Shown in pieces: positions 7,765 through 16,831 of a stretch of DNA of 64,000 nucleotides. Positions within the stretch are counted from its first letter, which is position 1. The number at the start of each line of letters is the position of its first letter. A program made the translations under genes and the position numbers. The notes below the pieces were generated by a model, which was not told the DNA's origin, made no database searches, and saw nothing but the letters and a program-made list of their open reading frames with translations. Source of the DNA: Marinifilum sp965230805 (GTDB lineage Bacteria; Bacteroidota; Bacteroidia; Bacteroidales; Marinifilaceae); assembly GCF_965230805.1 (NCBI RefSeq), contig NZ_OZ246019.1, positions 3,162,001 through 3,226,000 on the forward strand, given 5' to 3'.

Positions 7765-9540
7765 ATGGCAAAAACAACCCGCTGGCGTCGATTCTTAATT
7801 TGGCGATTAAGACATATCAACAATCAAAACTTCATGCTAATATTAAGTGTTTTTGTAGGTGTTGCCTCAGGCATGACCGCTTTAATATTAAAAACAGCAG
7901 TATATCGCGGAAGAGAGTATTTATTAGATGGAATTGATTGGGCCTATCAGAATTACTTGTTTTTTTTGTATCCCATGATTGGTGTGGGCCTAACCTTGCT
8001 ATTTAAAAAATATATCATTAAAGATTTTATTAAGCACAATATTACGGCAATTCTGCAAGCCATATCAAAACGGAATAGCATTGTAAAATTTCATAAAACC
8101 TATTCTTCGGTAATTGGTTCGATAATTACCGCAGGATTTGGAGGAAGTATCGGACTCGAGTCGCCAATCATTTCTTCGGGTGCAGCCATAGGTTCCAATA
8201 TGGCTCGTAATTTTCATCTTAATTATAAAGAAATAACAGTAATGTTGGCATGTGGAGCCTCGGGCGCCATTGCGGCCATTTTTAATACACCAATTGCAGC
8301 CATTGTTTTTGCCCTGGAAGTATTGTTAATCGATCTTTCAAGGTTTTCGTTGATACCGCTTTTAATGGCTTCGGTTAGTGGAGCCATAACAACAAAGCTA
8401 TTTTTAGACGAGGAAATTCTGATAGAATTTGCCATTACAACACCATTTGCTGCCAGAGACATCCCATTTTTTATTTTATTGGGAATTCTGTCTGGCTTTG
8501 TATCGGTTTACTTTACGCGGATGTTTTTGTTGATCGAAAATAAGTTTGATGCCATAAAGTTATTACTAAACCGCATGTTAACAGGAGGTTTGGCATTAGG
8601 TGTGTTAATCTTCTATTTTCCTGCACTGTATGGCGAAGGATACAATACGGTAAAAGCACTTATTGCAGGCAGGTTGGACGAAGTTTTTCGATCGAGTTTA
8701 TTCGAAAATTACACTGATGTATGGTATATGGTACTCATCTTTATTGGGGCAATGGTGTTTCTTAAAGTGATTGCAACATCAATTACCATAGGAGCCGGAG
8801 GAATAGGAGGAATATTTGCCCCTTCGGTATTTACTGGTGCCATGTTGGGCTTTATTTTTGTGTATCTCTTCAATCATTTTCAGTTGGGACAACCTTTGGA
8901 TGCCAACAACTTTACACTTGTAGGAATGGCCAGTGTGTTGGGGGGTGTTTTACAAGCTCCTTTAACAGGGATTTTTCTGATAGCCGAAATTACAAGTGGT
9001 TACGAATTAATTGTTCCTTTAATGTTGTCAACAACCATTTCGTTTATTACCGTTAAGAGTTTGCAAAAAGAATCGATAGTAACCACTCAATTGGCAAAGA
9101 AAGGCGAGTTGATTACACACAATAAAGACAGGGCCGTTTTAACCTTTATGCAATTGTCAAGTGTAATCGAAAAAGACCTGAAAAGCATAAATGAAGATGC
9201 TACACTTCAAGATTTGATTAAGGTAATATCAAAATCAAAAAGAAATATCTACCCTGTGTTAACCGAGCAAAATTATTTAATTGGAGTGGTTTTGCTTGAT
9301 GATGTACGCGAAATCATGTTTAACAAAGAGATGTACAACACACCTATTGGCAATGTAATGATTATGCCTCCTGCCTCTATTTCTTATAAAGATACAATGG
9401 AAGTTGTGCTAAAGAAGTTTACTGAAACAGGAGCCTGGAATTTACCTGTTATTGATGATGGGAAATATGTTGGTTTTGTATCAAAATCAAAATTGTTTTC
9501 TGCTTATCGTCAGCATTTGGTTAAAATAACCGCAGATTAA
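7765..9540 (+). CDS. ClC-family chloride channel/antiporter with CBS pair
   Basis: A ClC voltage-gated chloride channel or Cl-/H+ antiporter of about 590 residues in the inner membrane. The first 420 residues hold the helical core with selectivity-filter blocks GGSIGLESP (a GxGxE-type motif), GASGAIAAIFNTPIAA and GAGGIGGIFAPS. The GxFxP block GIFAP and the later SVLGGVLQAPLTGIFLIAEIT are also typical. Residues from about 455 to the end form two CBS domains (EKDLKSINEDATLQDLIKVI and PPASISYKDTMEVVLKKF), which usually bind adenine nucleotides and regulate gating. I use the ATG at 7765 rather than the TTG at 7729, since MAKTTRWRRFLIWRLRH is a natural positive-inside N-terminus. It appears monocistronic. 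Confidence 0.93.
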   Translation: MAKTTRWRRFLIWRLRHINNQNFMLILSVFVGVASGMTALILKTAVYRGREYLLDGIDWAYQNYLFFLYPMIGVGLTLLFKKYIIKDFIKHNITAILQAISKRNSIVKFHKTYSSVIGSIITAGFGGSIGLESPIISSGAAIGSNMARNFHLNYKEITVMLACGASGAIAAIFNTPIAAIVFALEVLLIDLSRFSLIPLLMASVSGAITTKLFLDEEILIEFAITTPFAARDIPFFILLGILSGFVSVYFTRMFLLIENKFDAIKLLLNRMLTGGLALGVLIFYFPALYGEGYNTVKALIAGRLDEVFRSSLFENYTDVWYMVLIFIGAMVFLKVIATSITIGAGGIGGIFAPSVFTGAMLGFIFVYLFNHFQLGQPLDANNFTLVGMASVLGGVLQAPLTGIFLIAEITSGYELIVPLMLSTTISFITVKSLQKESIVTTQLAKKGELITHNKDRAVLTFMQLSSVIEKDLKSINEDATLQDLIKVISKSKRNIYPVLTEQNYLIGVVLLDDVREIMFNKEMYNTPIGNVMIMPPASISYKDTMEVVLKKFTETGAWNLPVIDDGKYVGFVSKSKLFSAYRQHLVKITAD

Positions 9541-9765
9541 TTTAGAAGGAATCTAAATTAACATTAGGGCTGTAGGTATGTCAGTCGTGATGAAAGCATA
9601 GAAAACACGGACTGTTCTGTTCCGTTCTGCAATAAAAAGATATCAATTTACCTTAATCAACACATTTTAATATTTGGAGCTTTAGCATAAAACTTTCTAA
9701 ATTAGTGCTGCTGGTAAAGGCGTTGTATGCATGTTTTTTATCACAACTTTAAAATATAATTAACT

Positions 9766-10341
9766 ATGGCTAACTTCGATCAAGATCAATTGAAACAACT
9801 CGCTAAAGGCTCTTCTAAAGCCTTTCAATTGATATTTGATCGATATTATTCTGAGCTGATTCATATTGCCGAATATTATATGAAAGACGCTAAACAAGTT
9901 GAAGATGTTATACAGGACGTTTTCCTTCAATTGTGGGAGAAGAGATCAAAACTTAAAATACATACAACGCTAAGAGCCTATTTGGTTAGATCTGTTCAGA
10001 ATAAATGCATTGATAAGTTAAGACGAAATACCCTTTCTGATAAATACCAGGACGATCAGAAATTTAAATTAAGAGAGGCAATTCTTATGCAATCATATGC
10101 CGATAATAGTTTAGGGGTTTTGTATGAGAAAGAATTAAAAGAGAAACTTGTTGATGCTCTGGAAAAATTACCGGAGAAGTGTTTAATGACCTTTCAATTA
10201 AGCAGAGACGAAGGAATGAAGAATGCTGACATAGCCAAAGAAATGGGAATTTCGGAAAAAGCTGTGGAAAGAAACATGACTCGTTCGTTAAAAATACTTC
10301 GCAGAGAATTAAGTGAATATTTGTCTTCAATTGTATTGTAG
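9766..10341 (+). CDS. ECF RNA polymerase sigma-70 factor (FecI/SusC-type)
   Basis: A 191-residue extracytoplasmic-function sigma factor of the Bacteroidota type. Region 2 spans about residues 20-90 (FDRYYSELIHIAEYYMKDAKQVEDVIQDVF), with the usual DVIQDVFLQLWEKR helix that contacts the -10 region. Region 4 spans about 130-185, with LPEKCLMTFQLSRDEGMKNADIAKEMGISEKAVERNM as helix-turn-helix. It precedes a FecR anti-sigma gene and a SusC receptor with an STN domain, the standard trans-envelope relay: ligand-loaded receptor, then FecR, then sigma, then PUL transcription. The PUL downstream is its likely target. Confidence 0.95.
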   Translation: MANFDQDQLKQLAKGSSKAFQLIFDRYYSELIHIAEYYMKDAKQVEDVIQDVFLQLWEKRSKLKIHTTLRAYLVRSVQNKCIDKLRRNTLSDKYQDDQKFKLREAILMQSYADNSLGVLYEKELKEKLVDALEKLPEKCLMTFQLSRDEGMKNADIAKEMGISEKAVERNMTRSLKILRRELSEYLSSIVL

Positions 10342-10457
10342 TTCGCAATCGTTATCATTTTTTTTCCGACAAAGTGCAGACAATCAATATGCTGTGATTT
10401 TCTTTTAAAAAATCCATTTTTTTATGTGGGGGTAATTTATTGTGGTTCGTCTTTTAT

Positions 10458-11693
10458 ATGAATGCCACAAAAAAAGATATGATTGATCAGAATTTGATAT
10501 ATAGATACTTTGCAAAGGAGACAACAACCGAAGAAGGCAGTGAATTGCTCGATTGGTTGGAAGAGGATGAGGAAAATTTGAAACTTTATCAAAAGTATTT
10601 CGAATTGTGGATTGCTAAACAAGCTGAGTCAGATCAGAATATTTTTCGGAAAAATAAAGTTTGGGATAATATTTCAAGCATCACCGATACTGAAAAACAA
10701 AAAGCTCACAAACCCAACAAATCAGTTATCGTATGGTTGAGGCGCATAGCTGCTTCATTTATTCTTGCCGTTGGACTTGCTTTTACAGCTCTTTATCTTT
10801 CAGATACACGCTTAACTTTTAATGATATGGAATACCAGCAGATCAGTTATGACCCATCAATAGGATATATTATTTTTCCGGATGGTTCGCATATCTCGCT
10901 GCCGAAAGAAGAGCTAAGTATAAAATATAAAGACAGCAAAATCACTATTCTTACAACAAAAAACCAAGTTTGGTATTCTTCAAACGAGAATAAAAGTAAG
11001 CAAATCGGGAGATTGGTTCAGGAGTTGTATGTTCCTTTTGGAACTTCTTACAATGTAGAGTTCGAAGATGGAACAAAAGTGAAACTAAACTCGGGAAGCA
11101 AATTTTTATTTTCGAACAATTCCTTTAGTAAAGAACGTCAGGTTGCTCTTAATGGTGAAGCCTATTTTGAAGTAGCAAAGAACGAAGAGCGTCCTTTTAT
11201 TGTAAATACTGATATTATTAACGTAGAAGTTTTGGGAACCAAATTTAATGTTCGCGCTTATAAAAACGAAAACCTTATTTCAACCACGTTAATTTCGGGT
11301 TCAGTGGCAATTACTTCGAACAACGAGGCCTACAAATTTGAGGATGTAATATTAAAGCCTAACGATAGAGCACAATTTTTTATTAAAGAGCGCCACTTAA
11401 AAATACAGAATGGTACCGATACGGAACTGTCGTCTTCATGGACAAACAAGATGTTGAAGTTTAATAATGAATCGCTTCAAAAGGTATTAGAAAAATTATC
11501 AATTTACTATGGATTAGAACTGGATGTAACAAATGCAGACCTGCACGATATTACCTATTCAGGGAAACTAAATTTAAGAGATTCTGTTCAGGATATTTTA
11601 ATCGGAATTCAACTTTCGACTTGCATAGATTATAAAATTGACGGTAGAAACCTAAGTGTTTCTTCAAAACAATCAGAAAAAGTGAATAATTAA
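10458..11693 (+). CDS. FecR-family anti-sigma factor
   Basis: An inner-membrane anti-sigma factor of about 411 residues. The N-terminal cytoplasmic part contains LIYRYFAKETTTEEGSELL, the usual sigma-binding helix region. A single membrane segment (AASFILAVGLAFTALYL) is near residue 95. The FecR domain follows (QELYVPFGTSYNVEFEDG, LNSGSKFLF, LNGEAYFEVAKNEERPFIV, VLGTKFNVRAYKNE), with a DUF4974-like C-terminus (LQKVLEKLSIYYGLELDV) that receives the STN domain of the receptor. I start at the ATG at 10458; the frame extends six codons upstream to a TTG. It lies 116 bases after the sigma gene. Confidence 0.93.
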   Translation: MNATKKDMIDQNLIYRYFAKETTTEEGSELLDWLEEDEENLKLYQKYFELWIAKQAESDQNIFRKNKVWDNISSITDTEKQKAHKPNKSVIVWLRRIAASFILAVGLAFTALYLSDTRLTFNDMEYQQISYDPSIGYIIFPDGSHISLPKEELSIKYKDSKITILTTKNQVWYSSNENKSKQIGRLVQELYVPFGTSYNVEFEDGTKVKLNSGSKFLFSNNSFSKERQVALNGEAYFEVAKNEERPFIVNTDIINVEVLGTKFNVRAYKNENLISTTLISGSVAITSNNEAYKFEDVILKPNDRAQFFIKERHLKIQNGTDTELSSSWTNKMLKFNNESLQKVLEKLSIYYGLELDVTNADLHDITYSGKLNLRDSVQDILIGIQLSTCIDYKIDGRNLSVSSKQSEKVNN

Positions 11694-11713
11694 CCCAAAG
11701 ATAGGATATGGAA

Positions 11714-11742
11714 ATCGGGGAATGTTTGCCCCATTCCCCGAT
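11714..11742 (+). other. Intercistronic stem-loop between fecR-like and susC-like genes
   Basis: A perfect 11-bp stem ATCGGGGAATG / CATTCCCCGAT closes a 7-base loop. No T-run follows, so it is not a standard terminator; it may act as an attenuator or RNA-stability element separating the regulator mRNA from the receptor mRNA. Confidence 0.75.
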
Positions 11743-11794
11743 AACGTTTGCAATATCCTCTTGGATATAAGTATAACTATTAAATTACAAATTT

Positions 11795-14700
11795 ATGAAA
11801 AAAAAGCTCTTGGTAAAATCAGGTAAGTTAAAAATGCATAAACTTACTGTGATGATGAACCTGCTAATCTTCATGCTTTTTGGTAGTATTTTTACCGTGC
11901 AAGCACAAGGATTACAGAAGATTACCCTAAACGTAAAAGATGTTCCTGCTAAGACTGTTTTTAAGGAAATAGAAAAACAGACTGGATATGTGTTTTTTTA
12001 TCGTGATGATTTAAAAGCTGTAGAAAAGACCATTGACTTTGTTGCAAATGATCAGGATGTAAAAGTTGTTCTTGATAATTTGTTGAATAAAAAGTTAAAT
12101 GTTGATTTTAAAATTGAGGGGAAACAAGTTTACCTTAGCGAAAAGGAAAGTCAAAAATCTACTCAGACAAAATTGTTAAAAGGTATAGTTACTGATGCAG
12201 CAACAGGCGAATCTCTTCCTGGTGTGAATATTCTGGTAAAAGGAACTGCAGTGGGAACTACCAGTGATTTTGAAGGTATGTATGCATTAAATGATGTTCC
12301 TTTGAATTCTACAATTCAGTTTTCGTTTATCGGCTACCAGCAACAAGAAGTTACGTTTGTTGGCGAGGAGATAAGTATAAAACTTGCGGTTGATGCTAAG
12401 GATATTGATGAGGTGATTGTGATTGGTTATGGACAGGTACAAAACAAAAGAACGGTTTCAACAGCTGTATCTAAAATCTCATCTTCAAGTATCGAAGCTC
12501 TTCCGGTAAGTCGACCTGAATCAGTTCTTCAAGGTTCAACAGCTGGTGTTACAGTTGCACAAAACTCTGGTTCTCCGGGTGCTCCTTTAACCATTCGTTT
12601 GCGTGGTGTGGGTACTGCTGGCGAGGCACAGCCATTATTCCTTGTTGATGGTGTACAGGTTCCTAACCTCGATTACTTGAATACTTCTGATATTGCAGAT
12701 ATCTCCATTTTAAAAGATGCATCTGCTTCGGCCATTTATGGTTCACGAGGTGGGAATGGTGTAATTTTGGTTCAAACTAAAAAAGGAAAAAGAAATTCCG
12801 ATCAGCCAACAGTTTCGTTTGATGGGTATTATGGATTTCAAAATCTTGCCAATACGCCGGATTTAATGAATAGAGATCAGTATGTAAGCTATTACAATGC
12901 CTATGCAAGTGCTAATGGATTAACTACTATTTCCGATGCAGAAAGAGCACAATTACCAGATACAGATTGGTACGATGAAGTATTTGATGATAATGTGCCA
13001 ATTCAAAATTACAATGTATCCATTGCAAATGGGGGAGATAAGTATTCTTATTATTTATCTGGTGGTTGGTTCGATCAGGAAGGTATGGTTGGTGGCGACC
13101 GAGGAAAATCAGATTACAATCGTAAGAATGTAAAATTCAATTTTGATACTGATTTAATGGATAACCTGAAGATAAATGTAGGAATCGATTTGGTTCGTAC
13201 CGAAAGAAATTTCCTTGATGAAAACTTTGCAGGTACAGGTTCTGCCGTATTAAACTACATTCCTGCACTTCCTGCTATTTATCCAGCTTTTGATGCGGAA
13301 GGATTACCATACGATATGGGACAGTTCGGTACAGGTGTAATAAATGGTATAACAATGCCATTCTCTGGTGTTGGAGCTGTTACCAATCCATATGTAGCAC
13401 TTTCTCATAACAATAACGAAATGGTTTCCGATATGCGAATGCTTAACGTTGGTGCAAACTGGAAAATTAAAGAAAATTTGATTTTCAATACCTCATACGC
13501 ATATTTTGAGGAGCGCTCGTTGCAAAGAAACTTTATACAGCAATATGATTACAGATATGCTGGTCATGAACTGTACAACGAAACCAATGATTATACGGAA
13601 ACTGACTACAGAAACTGGTATTCACAATGGGAAGGAAACCTTACCTACACTTTTAAAAACTTAGGTGAAGATCATGATCTGGATGTTATGGGTGGTTTCT
13701 CTGTTTTGGAATCTTACAGTCGTGTTAAAGGACAATCAGGATCAGACTTTTTCTTGAATGATTTTGATGATGTGAACTTTGCTTTAATAAAGGATGCTTC
13801 TGCAATTACTAATCTTAAGCCAAGTGAGATTGAATCAGGTCTGTTATCTTTCTATGGTCGCGCCAAATACAATTATAAAAACAAATACCTGTTTACTACT
13901 ACAATTCGTAGCGATGGATCTTCAAGGTTTGGAGATGATAGGAGATGGGGTTTATTTCCTTCATTCTCTGCCGGATGGGTGCTTTCTGAAGAGGATTTTC
14001 TTGCTGACTCGGACGTATTTGATTTACTAAAATTACGTGCAAGTTGGGGTGTTAACGGTAATGATAACATAAAGGACTATCAACATAATCCATTTTTTAA
14101 CACAAGAACCGGACCGTCTTTTGGGGGTAATAACACTGTGGGAATAAGTACAGAATTTCTTCCAAATCCTTTTGTTCAATGGGAAGAAGTTTCGCAAACC
14201 AATATTGGTTTGGATATTAATGCATTTAATAATACTCTAGGAATAACCTTAGATTACTATAAAAAGAAAACATCTGACATGTTGGTGCCAATTGGTACGC
14301 CGGTTTATATTGGAAAACAGTCAGCTGCGGCAAACATTGCTGACGTAGAGAATGAAGGTTTAGAATTCTTGGTTTCTTATAAGAAAACTTATTCAAGTGG
14401 ATTTAAATGGAATGCTACTTTTAATATTGGCTATAACAAAAATGAAGTTACAAGTTTAGGTTCTAATGGTCAACCACTAGATCGCGGAAACATTGGCTTT
14501 ATTTTCCCTGATCCGATCACAAGAACTGATATTGGTGAACCTATTGCTAGTTTCTATGGATACGAGGTAGATAGAATTGATTCTGAGGGTGAACTAATTT
14601 TTAAGGATTTAGATGGAGATGGTAAAGATGGTGTAACTGATAAGACTTATATTGGTAATCCATTCCCTGATTTTACTTACGGTATTAATTTAAGTGCTTC

Positions 14701-15142
14701 CTACAAAGGATTTGATTTAAATGCTTTCTTGTATGGATCACAAGGAAATGACATCTATGATGCTACAGTTAGACTTGATGCTCCTTATTCGAACCGTCCG
14801 GTTTCATACGGACAGGAAGGTGCTCCAGCAAACCTTCTAGGTGGAGCAACGGGTACCGATCAAACACGGGTGTCAGATTTCTATGTGAAAGATGGTTCTT
14901 TTGCTAAATTAAAAACTTTAACATTGGGTTATAGTTTGCCTAAAGCTACAGTAGAATCTATGGGATTATCAAAAGTTAGATTTTATGTGACAGGTCAGAA
15001 TCTGTTTACAATTACTGATTATGATGGAGTTGATCCTGAAATTGGACAAGCAAATGCACAATCGGTTCTTGATGTAGGTATTGATAGAGGATTCTATCCA
15101 CAACCAAGAACAATTTTATTCGGTTTTCAGATCAGATATTAA
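11795..15142 (+). CDS. SusC/RagA-family TonB-dependent receptor with STN domain
   Basis: A 1115-residue outer-membrane glycan transporter. A signal peptide ends near VQAQG (residue 39). An STN domain follows (about 40-115, LQKITLNVKDVPAKTVFKEI), marking it as a signalling receptor that talks to FecR. Next come a carboxypeptidase-like beta domain (about 130-205, GIVTDAATGESLPGVNILVKG), a plug domain with the SusC signature (LRGVGTAGEAQPLFLVDG and ISILKDASASAIYGSRGGNG), then a 22-strand barrel ending in FGFQIRY. It imports oligosaccharides through the outer membrane using TonB energy, with the SusD-like lipoprotein encoded 18 bases downstream as its lid. Confidence 0.97.
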   Translation: MKKKLLVKSGKLKMHKLTVMMNLLIFMLFGSIFTVQAQGLQKITLNVKDVPAKTVFKEIEKQTGYVFFYRDDLKAVEKTIDFVANDQDVKVVLDNLLNKKLNVDFKIEGKQVYLSEKESQKSTQTKLLKGIVTDAATGESLPGVNILVKGTAVGTTSDFEGMYALNDVPLNSTIQFSFIGYQQQEVTFVGEEISIKLAVDAKDIDEVIVIGYGQVQNKRTVSTAVSKISSSSIEALPVSRPESVLQGSTAGVTVAQNSGSPGAPLTIRLRGVGTAGEAQPLFLVDGVQVPNLDYLNTSDIADISILKDASASAIYGSRGGNGVILVQTKKGKRNSDQPTVSFDGYYGFQNLANTPDLMNRDQYVSYYNAYASANGLTTISDAERAQLPDTDWYDEVFDDNVPIQNYNVSIANGGDKYSYYLSGGWFDQEGMVGGDRGKSDYNRKNVKFNFDTDLMDNLKINVGIDLVRTERNFLDENFAGTGSAVLNYIPALPAIYPAFDAEGLPYDMGQFGTGVINGITMPFSGVGAVTNPYVALSHNNNEMVSDMRMLNVGANWKIKENLIFNTSYAYFEERSLQRNFIQQYDYRYAGHELYNETNDYTETDYRNWYSQWEGNLTYTFKNLGEDHDLDVMGGFSVLESYSRVKGQSGSDFFLNDFDDVNFALIKDASAITNLKPSEIESGLLSFYGRAKYNYKNKYLFTTTIRSDGSSRFGDDRRWGLFPSFSAGWVLSEEDFLADSDVFDLLKLRASWGVNGNDNIKDYQHNPFFNTRTGPSFGGNNTVGISTEFLPNPFVQWEEVSQTNIGLDINAFNNTLGITLDYYKKKTSDMLVPIGTPVYIGKQSAAANIADVENEGLEFLVSYKKTYSSGFKWNATFNIGYNKNEVTSLGSNGQPLDRGNIGFIFPDPITRTDIGEPIASFYGYEVDRIDSEGELIFKDLDGDGKDGVTDKTYIGNPFPDFTYGINLSASYKGFDLNAFLYGSQGNDIYDATVRLDAPYSNRPVSYGQEGAPANLLGGATGTDQTRVSDFYVKDGSFAKLKTLTLGYSLPKATVESMGLSKVRFYVTGQNLFTITDYDGVDPEIGQANAQSVLDVGIDRGFYPQPRTILFGFQIRY

Positions 15143-15160
15143 TCTTAAAAAAAGACTATT

Positions 15161-16717
15161 ATGAACTTTAAAAAAATAAAAAAGGGATTTTCCCTTCTAC
15201 TTATGGGATTTGTTCTGTTCTCGCTTGGTTCTTGTGATACAGATGATTTACTGGAAAAAGAACCCATAACAGATTTAAATGAGGCAACAGGTATACAAAC
15301 CGAAGCTGATATTGAAGCAATAATAAATGGAGCCTACGATGTTTTACAATGGCAAGTGATAAATGGTCCATCTACTCATATGCACCCGATAATTTTTCAG
15401 GAGATAAGATCAGATAATTGTATTTCTCAATGGGCATCATACTGGGCTGCAGGGGTAGCATTTGACGATTTTGATGCTATTCAGCCTAATAACACAAGTG
15501 TTTTATCCTTATGGCGAAAATGGTATACAGCTGTTGCCAGGGCTAACACTGCAATTGAGTTTGCAACAAACTATGATGGTTTAACCACCAGTGAATCAAA
15601 AGAAAGGTTAATAGCTGAAGCAAAATTTGTAAGGGCATTTGCTTACTTCGAATTGGTAAAACATTGGGGTGATGTACCACTTATTACTGATTACGTAGCC
15701 ACAACAGAGGATCAGCTGATTTATTCGAGATCACCAAAATCAGAAATATACATTCAAATTGAAAATGACTTGGATGATGCAGTTAAAGTGTTGGGTACAA
15801 AAGCAGAAATGGAATTGGGAAGAGCTACAAAAGGAGCTGCTCATTCATTGTTGGCAAAAGTTCATTTGTACCAAGGAGAATATCAGGATGTTGTTACCAA
15901 TTGTGAAGCTGTTATGGCTTTAGATTATGAATTAGAAGAAAACTTTGCTGATAACTGGAGCTTGGATAACGAATATGGTAAAGAATCAATTTTTGAAATT
16001 GGTTATGCTGATGGATTTTTTAGTGCAGATTTTGAGTCTGATCAGGCAATATACAATCAAGGTTCTTCATCTTACCAAATGTTTGGATTCATCTTTAATA
16101 GTTCCGATGATGTTCCGGGTAATGGTGGATTTGGAAACTGTGTTCCAAGAAAAGGATTAATTGATATGTATGATGATGCTGATGTAAGAAAAGATGCTAC
16201 ATTCATTACTCCTGAAACTGTATTTGATGATATAGGACCTGCTGTTAATGGAACCGATATTTATCAGTTTTTCTGGGTAAACCCTGCTGCTTTGGAAACG
16301 AAAGCCAGTATGCGTAAGTATCATTTACCAGCGAGAGTTACAAGATCTATCTTGAATATGGGCGCTTCACCATTGAATGAAAAAGTATTGCGTTATGCAG
16401 ATGTTTTATTAATGCATGCTGAAGCTGTGGTAATGGGAGCAACTGGTGCTGATGGACAAGCATCACTGGATAAAGTTCGTGCTCGTGCAGGATTATCATC
16501 AATTCCTCTTACAGTTCAAAATGTTAAAGATGAACGACGTAGAGAATTGGCAACCGAAGGATGGGATAGATTCACGGATTTGGTACGTTGGGGTGATGCC
16601 GCAAGTGTATTGGCATTTAAGAACTTCTCAACAGGCCGTGATGAGCTATTACCAATTCCTCAGTCAGAAATTAATCTTGTAGGTAAAGAAGTGTTAGATC
16701 AGAATCCTGGGTATTAG
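15161..16717 (+). CDS. SusD/RagB-family nutrient-binding lipoprotein
   Basis: A 518-residue outer-membrane lipoprotein. The signal peptide ends at LGSC (Cys25), followed by acidic DTDD, a surface-export-type signal. The SusD N-terminal domain with TPR-like helices covers about 40-220 (AEAKFVRAFAYFELVKHWGDVPLIT is diagnostic), and the C-terminal SusD/RagB domain ends with the family block RRELATEGWDRFTDLVRWG and LLPIPQSEINL. It forms the hinged lid on the SusC barrel and captures glycan at the cell surface. It stops with TAG and is followed by a stem-loop at 16742-16769. Confidence 0.97.
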   Translation: MNFKKIKKGFSLLLMGFVLFSLGSCDTDDLLEKEPITDLNEATGIQTEADIEAIINGAYDVLQWQVINGPSTHMHPIIFQEIRSDNCISQWASYWAAGVAFDDFDAIQPNNTSVLSLWRKWYTAVARANTAIEFATNYDGLTTSESKERLIAEAKFVRAFAYFELVKHWGDVPLITDYVATTEDQLIYSRSPKSEIYIQIENDLDDAVKVLGTKAEMELGRATKGAAHSLLAKVHLYQGEYQDVVTNCEAVMALDYELEENFADNWSLDNEYGKESIFEIGYADGFFSADFESDQAIYNQGSSSYQMFGFIFNSSDDVPGNGGFGNCVPRKGLIDMYDDADVRKDATFITPETVFDDIGPAVNGTDIYQFFWVNPAALETKASMRKYHLPARVTRSILNMGASPLNEKVLRYADVLLMHAEAVVMGATGADGQASLDKVRARAGLSSIPLTVQNVKDERRRELATEGWDRFTDLVRWGDAASVLAFKNFSTGRDELLPIPQSEINLVGKEVLDQNPGY

Positions 16718-16741
16718 ATTAACAAATTTTCAAATTAATAA

Positions 16742-16769
16742 GGGAAAGGCTTAGCAATAAGTCTTTCCC
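16742..16769 (+). other. Intercistronic stem-loop after the susD-like gene
   Basis: A 12-bp stem with one mismatch (GGGAAAGGCTTA / TAAGTCTTTCCC) and the tetraloop GCAA. There is no T-run. Such structures after susCD pairs often reduce expression of the distal genes relative to the transporter; that role is inferred here. Confidence 0.75.
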
Positions 16770-16831
16770 CAAAGACATCAATTGTTTCTATGATATTGAA
16801 ATGATAATGGTTATTGTATGGACTTATTTTT